Below, piece by piece: positions 56,762-64,000 of a stretch of 64,000 bases of DNA. Numbering within the stretch: position 1 is the first letter of the stretch; each line of letters begins with the position of its first letter. The DNA lies in assembly GCA_001972305.1 (NCBI GenBank), contig BDDD01001449.1:203042-267041 (forward strand). The letters run 5' to 3'. The DNA comes from Cephalotus follicularis (taxonomy: Eukaryota; Streptophyta; Magnoliopsida; Oxalidales; Cephalotaceae). A program made the translations under genes and the position numbers. The notes under the pieces are model-generated. The model saw nothing but the letters and a program-made list of their open reading frames with translations. It was not told where the DNA came from and did no database searches.

Positions 56762-59454
56762 AATTCGATAATATATGATTTTAGCGAGCAAGGCAAATAA
56801 GATGAGACGACCGATTATTTTAACTTATACATTCACTTTTTGTTATATGTGGAATATGGAGTGTGACTTTAAGGAATGACACGTAGAGCAGAAATTCGTT
56901 TTTATGATAAGAATAAATGGCGTGTCAAGTTTCATGATCTATTTTATTGTTAATTATAAAAATGATGCATATATTTGGTCTATTTTTTCTTATAAAGTCA
57001 AGACGCTAATGTCATTTGAGTTGACTTCATTTGCCTTGTGCGTTAACATCCATTTCAATTTGAGAATCCTTTTGTGTGTGGCTGTCTTTGGCGTTGACGT
57101 GTACCATAGGCGTTGACGTCTATATCCGGTTCACGGTCTGGTTCGGTCCGGTTCAACGGTTCTGAACACTCTGAACCGGTCCGGACCACTCTCAAGGACC
57201 GGTTTAACCACGGGTCTGTCACGTGGCACACGGTCCGGACCGGTTCAAGGACCACACGGGCCGGTTCGGGCCGGTTTCACGGTTCGAACCGGTCCACTTG
57301 CAACTCTAGTTAGATCCGTCCAAATATAAAATAGTAACACATATATTTTTTTATAATGAGGTTATACAACAGATTCTAGATTCGAGAATCTGGCATGATT
57401 GATAGGTCTCTGATCACTAAATCCAAAAGTTGATTCCATGGCGAGGCCTAGCATTCTGCTTCATGTTCCCTCGTCAATTGCCCTTTTGCAAGCCTTTTTT
57501 TTTTTTTTAATTTGACTGTTATGTTGACCCTTGAAGAAGTTGATATCTGCAAGTATGTTCTTAATCAGTCACTTCCTTGCACGTCTTAATTATGTTGCCA
57601 TCCGAAGATGGACATGACTTGCATGCTACAACTACTAGTGTAATAAGCAAAGACTACCTAAATAATTGCTACTGTATTTGTCATTCAAAATTTAGGATAT
57701 TGTTTACTACTATAAATGTGGCCGCCCACGCCTTTCTCGTAATGGAAAACTGAGCTTTTGTTTGGGAAAGCTCTAATATATATTTTCTTGCGGATGTATA
57801 GTTCATATGTTTGATTTATAATTTGTATTTGAGAATGTTAATTATTCAACTTTTTCATCATCTTTGAGTATTTTTACAAACTAATGATTAAAAAAAACAA
57901 AACAAATTTATCCAAACTCATAACATAATAATAACATACACGCACGATTTTGATGTACGCGGTGTAACCGTGGAGAGAATCGAAGAGGGTTTGAAAAAAA
58001 AGAAGAAGATGGAAACGACTAAACAAATTAACTGAAAATTATATATAAAAATGATATTCCCTTGATTGAGCCATTTGTAGCTTCTTCCTCGTCTCGTTTT
58101 ATGACAAACATAATAAACGTTAACATCTAAGTCAATAAAAAATAATATTTAATTAAAGAAATATGCCCAAAGGTAATTTAATTTGGTTTATCAAACAAAA
58201 TATCTTTATTGGCTATGTGCATTAATTATTAACCAACTCTCCTTTGCAATGTTTCTTTACTAAGGGGCTATTTGTTTGCTCTTATTGGACATCTTAATTT
58301 GGATGGACCAGATTTTGACCTAATAAGAGCGTTTGTTTACTTATTAAAATTAAGTCTTAATATATCTTAATACTACTTATTGGTTAAGACTTCTTTCTTC
58401 CTCTTATTCTGTTTTTTGGACAAAATTATCCTCATTTATTTTAAAAAATTCAATTTTAACCTCTTTTATATTTCTTTTCTTCTATATCTTACAGCATCAA
58501 CGATTTTTTTTCTTGCTTTATTTTTTTCATCTCTCTAACAATCTACAAGACATCTTATAATATTTTTTAAAATCTTGTATTTGTTGTACATATGACTATG
58601 TTTATTATTTAATGAAATTTTCTATCAATTTGACTATCAAAATATGAACAAAAAATTAAGAAAAAAATTCTCAACATAGATATAAAATTATATTATTATA
58701 TCAAAAATATTAATTCAGTATACAATTGAGATTATTTGGATGTTGATGCAGTAAAGAAATTGTGATTGATTTGATTTTTACCAAATAGTTTATTCGTAAC
58801 AGTTTAGAAGGTTAAAAAGAGAAATTAAGCATATTCAGATCTTTCAAATAATTCAATTATCAAACGATTTTAACCATTCAGTATTCAGCATTCAGATACT
58901 GTCTCTTAACTATTCAGAAATATTCATATATTTGTTCAGTATTCAGTACTTAACACTTAATGTAAACAAATAGCCCCTAAGTCAAGCATTACACTTTTCA
59001 ATGAAAAGGTTGGCAGCATCAAAATAGATTTTTTTTTTTTTCTTAATCTGACTCATTAGATTAAATTTCGTTAACCTCGTATGCTTCATTTCAAAAAATA
59101 AAATGGTGGTAGACCAATAATTTCAATTTCATTGATAAAGGGTTCTCATAAAATTGGTACTTTCATGTCAACTTCTCACTAAATGCCCAAAGCTACAAAA
59201 ATCTAACAATTTTTCTATTGCTTCCATGTTGTTGTATATAGAAAGTAAAAGTATGATCACTATTTTTTTCGGTTACAACGAATAAAATGGACGCAACTCT
59301 ACTTTTCTTTTAATTTTCTTCATTGAATGATATACGTGGATATTTTTATGGAGAATTGAATCCAATACCTAAAAGTTTTGCTATCAAGGCCATGTGTACC
59401 TTGACAAAGTGTCACTCATCACATATTTATCAATCTTTTAACCACATATATCAA
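56762..59454. other. Gene-free spacer downstream of BCH
   Basis: No gene is supported. A GC-rich patch at about 57113-57309 is built from CCGGTTC/GAACCGG words, like hAT subterminal repeats, and ends with TGCAACTCTA; no 8-bp duplication was found. A hAT-like element lies at 58262-58979. Confidence 0.5.
58262..58979. mobile_element. hAT-like non-autonomous element
   Basis: The left end AAGGGGCTATTTGTTTGC mirrors the right end, whose reverse complement is TAGGGGCTATTTGTTTAC. Subterminal CATCTTAATTT/CTTAAT and repeated ATTCAGTA words are typical of plant elements with GGGGCTATTTGTTT ends. The length is about 718 bp with no ORF. No clear 8-bp duplication was found. Confidence 0.6.
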
Positions 59455-61286
59455 TCAGATTGAACTTCTTGATTGCTTAACCCTTCTTTGGATCTCTTTA
59501 TGCAATTCTTCCTTGCCTCCCACCTCTTCTAGTTCCTGCAAGAAAATAGAAAAAGATTCAACTCCCTAATGCCAATATTTTCACATGGTATTTGATAAAA
59601 CAAATTCATTAAAATACTCAAACAACAAAAGAAACGCCTTGACTCTTGCCTTAGGTCCCAAGAACAAGCCATATGGCACCCCATTAAATTTGTCCGAATG
59701 ATGAATCTTTTATAAAAACAAAAAAAACAAAAATTACAAAAATTAGTGCGCTATTACATCAATGTGAGAGAGAGAGAGAAAGAGAGAGATGTGAGTGTGT
59801 ATCTTACTTGGTGAGCTGCGGCTATTTTCTGTAGATAAGGAATGTGTGCAATTGGTCCGATTGGAAATCGACGATGAACAAGTCCATCATGAATAAACAT
59901 ATAAGCCATCCCAAACATCGTGATTCCTAAACCCTGTATACACATTCCAATTAAAAAGACGTATAATGGTTTTTTCTATCAGGTGGTTAAGTAAAATATG
60001 ACTTACACTGTTTTTTTTTTTTTTTTTTGACATCAACTTCATTTTAATTAGTCTTAAACTGAGATTCAAAAATTGAAACTTTATATATAAAACCCAAAAT
60101 TTATTATGAAACCGCATTTTACTTATAATTATTTTTGAATGACATTGTTGAGAGGTAGAGACTCACAGCACCAAAACAAAGTCCAGGGATGAGGCCTTTG
60201 TTATGGAAACCATAAGCAATCAAAGAAATAGCTGGAATTGCATTGATTATTGCAAAGACATCGTTGAGCTCAAAAGGGCCATCTCTTGGTCTGTGATGAG
60301 ACTGAAAATCGAATACCAAAGAGTCAACTTAATCCAGATTCATTTTTACTATAAATATAAATATTATTAAGCTAATTGAATACTCCATATATAACATGAA
60401 ACAAACCATATAATAACCAGCATAACCGACCTCGTGCATGTGCCATAGAGAATCATGCCATAGTGCTCTATGTGCCCATCGTGCCCAAAACTCCATTCCC
60501 ACCTGCAATTGACCATTCAACACGGACCAACATATTAAAATTATATTGCACGCAATGTATTTATATTCTCGTCGGTTGTGAAGAGTCAGTTAACGTGTTC
60601 ACAAAAATGATTGAGATATTGATTAATTTTTTAATTAAAAAAAAAAAGGACAAAATTTTTACTACAAGATACAGTTATATTTAGTATCAATAACATTGTT
60701 TCCTAATCTTTAGTGACTAACCCAATAAAAACACTTACAGCAGCTCCAAGAGACAGAACAAATGTACCAAACATTTCCACAATTGGAAAGTCTCCGCCCT
60801 GTATATGCAAGACAATCAAAACCCAAAACAATAACGTAAATTAAACAAGCTTGATCACCCAAATATATATATATATATATATATATAAAGAGAAAGAGAA
60901 GAAACTAATTATACCTCCATTTGCAATGAAAACCTGTAATAAACAGACATAATAGCCAATGAAGAGATACCAAAAGTAGACATGATTGCAGCAACAAGGT
61001 ACGTATATCTCTCGAACTTTTTTCTCGCTAATCTGTTTGCCACGTGTGAAACTGTTATTTTCTTGCCGATATAAATATCACTTGAATCTAACAAACTGGT
61101 TTCTTTCTCCACTTCAATATGACCATATTCTGTTCTCTCCTTCTCCATAAATAAACATAACCTCAATCTCTTATTTTTCATTGAAGTAGAACTCCTCCAC
61201 CTGTGAGTTGCTAAACTTGAAACTGAGTAAGGTATCGTGTAACGATGCGTGGCAGTGCTTGAGGTGGTGAAAACAGTGGTTTCCAT
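59455..61286 (-). CDS. BCH: Beta-carotene 3-hydroxylase (non-heme di-iron type)
   Basis: Seven exons on the - strand, 61286-60915, 60798-60739, 60502-60431, 60301-60167, 59933-59808, 59706-59650 and 59535-59455, give 300 residues, the usual size. The enzyme hydroxylates the beta-rings of beta-carotene to make beta-cryptoxanthin and zeaxanthin in plastid membranes, using ferredoxin and oxygen. Residues 1 to about 60 are Ser/Thr-rich, a likely transit peptide. Hydrophobic segments (YLVAAIMSTFGISSLAIMSVYY; FGTFVLSLGAAVG; VFAIINAIPAISLIAYGF; GLGITMFGMAYMFI) surround the iron-binding histidines, and all four motifs are intact: HRALWH, HMHESHH, HDGLVH and HQIHHSD. The C-terminus is FNGVPYGLFLGPK then ELEEVGGKEELHKEI, ending SRSSI. 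Intron 6 uses a GC donor. The leader has a GA repeat (61338-61358) and a TATA-like box near 61473. Confidence 0.95.
59536..59649 (-). other. GC-AG intron 6 of BCH
   Basis: The family sequence GPK-ELEEVGG requires exon 6 to end at AAG (59650). The intron then starts GCAAGAG and ends TTGCAG before GAACTAGAAG. A GT donor (AGA followed by GTCAAG) lies six bases downstream and would keep the frame, adding Ala-Arg. The GC site has the better donor context and matches the conserved protein. Confidence 0.8.
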
Positions 61287-62924
61287 GTAATTTGTAGCTC
61301 AATGAACTAGAACTTGATAAGAAAATTTGTCTTGTAAGAGAGAGAGAGAGAGAGAGAAATATTGAAGGAAAGTTTGGAATTGAAGCGAAACCAAGATGGA
61401 AGCTCTCCAAGGAAATTAAGTTGGAAATTGAAATAAAGCGAAACCAAGATGAGACGTCTAACTTTCGGTCTCTATATATATTAGTCTTCTTAACGGAAAT
61501 GCCGAACACGGTGGGTAATTGCCTATTATATTATAATGAAGACAGGGCCAAATTTTGATTTTTTAATAATATATTATATATTATATATTTGTTATATAAT
61601 ATATCCGATTAATAGAGGTGATTAATTGTTTATATATAAAGTGATAAAATCTAATTTGTTACTTTTTTTTTTAAATATCAGTTAATAAATGAGATTTTAA
61701 AACTTCGTTTGTAACTCAATTTATTTACATAATGGATATAATTGTTCACATTCATTAATTTCATCATACATTTTGTTATATAATTATATGACTCCTACCA
61801 TTTTTTTTTTCTTTCTAACACTATCTTTTTCTATTAGTTCTTATGAATTGGTCTAACCCCCTTTAAATTTTTTACAAAACAAATCAAAAAATCTTCGTAA
61901 TTAAGTGTCTCACAAATAGCTCGAGAGAAAAACTAATACAAAAAATATAGAAAAATAAAAAGTGGCTTGAACACAAGAAGGAGGATGATGAGTTCAATAA
62001 AAAGAGTATTTTTAGCTATAAAAATTGTTAAATGTCTTAGTTAGAAGGAGGATGAGTTTCTAAAAATAATTTGATTGTTTATATTAAAAAGGAGATTGTT
62101 AAAACATTTCGCTAATTTGATTATTTATATTTAAAAAAAAAGGTGATTGTTGAAACTTTTTCCTTTAATTCAAGTACTAACGATTTCAAATCTTTGAAAA
62201 AATGGCCAGCAACACCTTACATGTATTATTTGTGGTAAAATTTTGTATAAACTATTCCATAAATTAAATCTATTTTATGATAAAAGTTATTAAATATATG
62301 TGTACGCTGATCATGAGTAATTTATAAACTGTGTTTTTATTTGACCCCTCCAACAAAAAAAAAAAAAAAGCTTCAAGATCCTCCATTGAATGGTGGATCC
62401 TATATATGGTGGAGCATGCATCCATGAGTACTAAAAAAATATTTGAATTTGAAAGTCAATACTTGTTTGGTTCCCAACTGATATCATAGAGTTAAGCAGG
62501 TTTCATACTATTATTACCAATAAAACCAATCCACTCGATCTCTGTTGTATCCAGATTCTATAAGTCAATTATAAAGAATTGTAAGACCCAAACTAAGAAC
62601 ATCTCTAAAAAAACTAAATGATCAAACCAGTGATAAAATCTTCTTCATAATTTTTTTTATGATTGCCTTAATTATTTTTTGTACAAAAAAGACATAATTT
62701 TGTATCTATTCATTAGTTTTAATTGGCAGATGAGTTAAATTGAGAATAAATGAAAAATGTGAAGCTTAATTAGGACAATTGAAATATGATGAATCAAATT
62801 GAGATTTTATATAACTGTAATGGGTCAAAATGATATTTTTTCAAAAAAATAATCTCCAAAGATATTTATACTTTATAAAACTGGGTTAACAGTATATACC
62901 GATTGAAATTAACTTGTACATTAT

Positions 62925-63192
62925 CAGTGCGTTTAGTTTGGGACATCTTTCATAGGAATGTAATATTCTCAGGAATGTTTATCGATACCGAAGTTTGGTT
63001 TGTGAATTTCTAAAATATTCTTAGAAATGTTACATTCCCATAAGAACCATTTATCCATAAAACATGCGAATGTGATTCTCACAAAAAAATGGTAGAAATC
63101 CAACATTTTCAAAGGGAATAAACAATAAAATTACTCTTTTAATTCTCTTTTTAGTATGTGAATAAATTTTAACAAAAAAGCGCGCGCGCGCG

Positions 63193-63230
<38 letters not shown>

Positions 63231-63233
63231 CAT

Positions 63234-63268
<35 letters not shown>

Positions 63269-63539
63269 CGTATATGTATATAAAGATTTATGTATATTTA
63301 TATAAATTATTTATTATAAATAAATTATTATAATATAATATGATATATAGTAAGAGTTATGAGATTTTTAATTAGATTTCTACCACATTTTCATATTGAA
63401 CCAAACACTAGAATGAAATATTCCTGAGAATTCACATTGTTGAACTAAATATCATCATGTGAATGACATTTTCAAGAAAAAGATGTCTAAAAATGTGATT
63501 CCCGAGAATATTACATTTTTCCTTAACCAAATACCCCTA
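62925..63539. mobile_element. hAT-like foldback element
   Basis: The left end CAGTGCGTTTAGTTTGGGA and the right end, reverse-complemented TAGGGGTATTTGGTTAAGG, are similar. Both are followed by a shared AATGTAATATTCTC and GGAAT. The interior has AT-rich DNA and a long compound microsatellite. A target duplication was not identified. Confidence 0.55.
63180..63260. repeat. Compound microsatellite: CG, CA, TA, GA
   Basis: About seven CG units (63180-63193) pass directly into about nine CA units, about ten TA units, then after CATA into about thirteen GA units (63234-63260). Alternating purine-pyrimidine CG/CA tracts can form Z-DNA. Confidence 0.92.
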
Positions 63540-64000
63540 TATGTCTAACGTCTTCATCCAAAATAAAATGTTTTGTTATCATTATGGAAGGCCTGGTCTT
63601 TAGAGTTGGGATGTATTACGAGCTCTATGGAAGCCCTGAAAAGTTTGCAAGACTTTAGATTGGGCTCTGGCCCAAAGAAATTTACGGACCGTGATTATAA
63701 TTAAGGCCTAATTACAACTCAGTTTTTTATTAGAGTTTTTTTTTGTCTTTTTTCAGAATTAAAAATGGGCCTTCAATGGGCTTGGAGCAATTCACTTACA
63801 CTGGTACACACACACAAAAAATCTATCAGGCTAGCGTTATATGAAGTTTTTTTTTTACACCTGTTATTGTGTCCTTTATTTTGTTTCTTAATTTCCTTGT
63901 ATATATGCAAATTGTTTTTTTAATGTATTTCTAATTCAATAATATCAATAGGATAAGTTATTCAAATTTTATATTTTCCAATTAAAATATTTCACTGAAG

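Larger units (their letters stand above)
61287..64000. other. AT-rich spacer upstream of BCH
   Basis: The first 200-300 bases should hold the BCH leader and promoter, with TATATATA near 61473-61480. Beyond that no gene is seen. The stretch contains a hAT-like foldback element (62925-63539) with a compound microsatellite inside. Confidence 0.5.

Noticed and set aside
57107..57309. Possible short hAT element
   Set aside because: The ends are only loosely similar and the flanking eight bases (GTGTACCA and GTTAGATC) do not match.
57113..57313. Arg/Ser/Gly-rich frame in a GC-rich patch
   Set aside because: The CCGGTTC repeats explain it; it looks like hAT subterminal DNA and not a gene.
1..64000. 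CRISPR arrays, rRNA, tRNA genes
   Set aside because: No regularly spaced direct repeats, rRNA-like stretches or cloverleaf-forming tRNA sequences were recognised; a covariance-model search would be needed to exclude tRNAs fully.

Overview
The window is plant nuclear DNA, AT-rich with long gene-poor spacers. The genes have short introns, and the gene families (a BELL homeodomain protein, a plant-type PPR protein, a DUF604 glycosyltransferase, a plastid beta-carotene hydroxylase) together with the transposon types point to a eudicot. The species cannot be named from the sequence.

Five genes are well supported. On the + strand: a BEL1-type homeodomain transcription factor (coding exons within 18563-21721), a single-exon PPR protein with a C-terminal E/E+ region (45110-47527), and a six-exon NTF2-like protein with a hydrophobic tail (52530-54052). 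On the - strand: a DUF604/GT31-type putative glycosyltransferase (three exons, 33444 down to 29650) and a seven-exon non-heme beta-carotene hydroxylase (61286 down to 59455). Two small - strand ORFs (49417-49611 and 54130-54318) have a TATA-like box at a sensible distance and are candidate genes. The genes do not form an operon or an obvious pathway cluster. BEL1 (ovule and meristem development), BCH (xanthophyll synthesis) and the PPR (organelle RNA) act in separate processes.

Transposons account for much of the rest. 2071-8970 is an old Tat-type Ty3/gypsy element on the - strand, flanked by AGATA. Its gag, protease and reverse transcriptase are deleted, it keeps broken RNase H and integrase, and it carries an intron-containing accessory ORF on the opposite strand. 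A deleted hAT element (2230-3125, 8-bp target duplication CTCACGGG) sits inside one of its LTRs, and the other LTR preserves the empty site. Three solo LTRs of the same family lie at 26992-27448, 50771-51660 and 55780-56756. An unrelated 2.4-kb solo LTR (38868-41283) is flanked by ATATT. A 418-bp TRIM-like element (22886-23303) is flanked by CTCCT, has an initiator-Met PBS and has its upstream LTR inverted. Several hAT-like and MITE-like foldback elements, microsatellites and short tandem duplications fill the remaining spacers.

Region by region: 1-2065 AT-rich with MITEs; 2066-8975 nested retroelement; 8976-17990 gene-free; 18020-21721 BEL1; 21722-29649 repeats; 29650-33444 GT31-like gene; 33445-45109 gene-free with a solo LTR and small transposons; 45110-47527 PPR; 47528-52529 spacer with one small ORF and a solo LTR; 52530-54318 NTF2-like gene with a convergent small ORF; 54319-59454 spacer with a solo LTR and hAT-like repeats; 59455-61286 BCH; 61287-64000 AT-rich spacer. 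No tRNA, rRNA or CRISPR was recognised. Two of the four intron-containing genes (BEL1 and BCH) use a GC-AG intron. No wholly new biological system was found. The best leads are the GC-AG introns, the inverted-LTR TRIM, and the nested insertion with its empty site.
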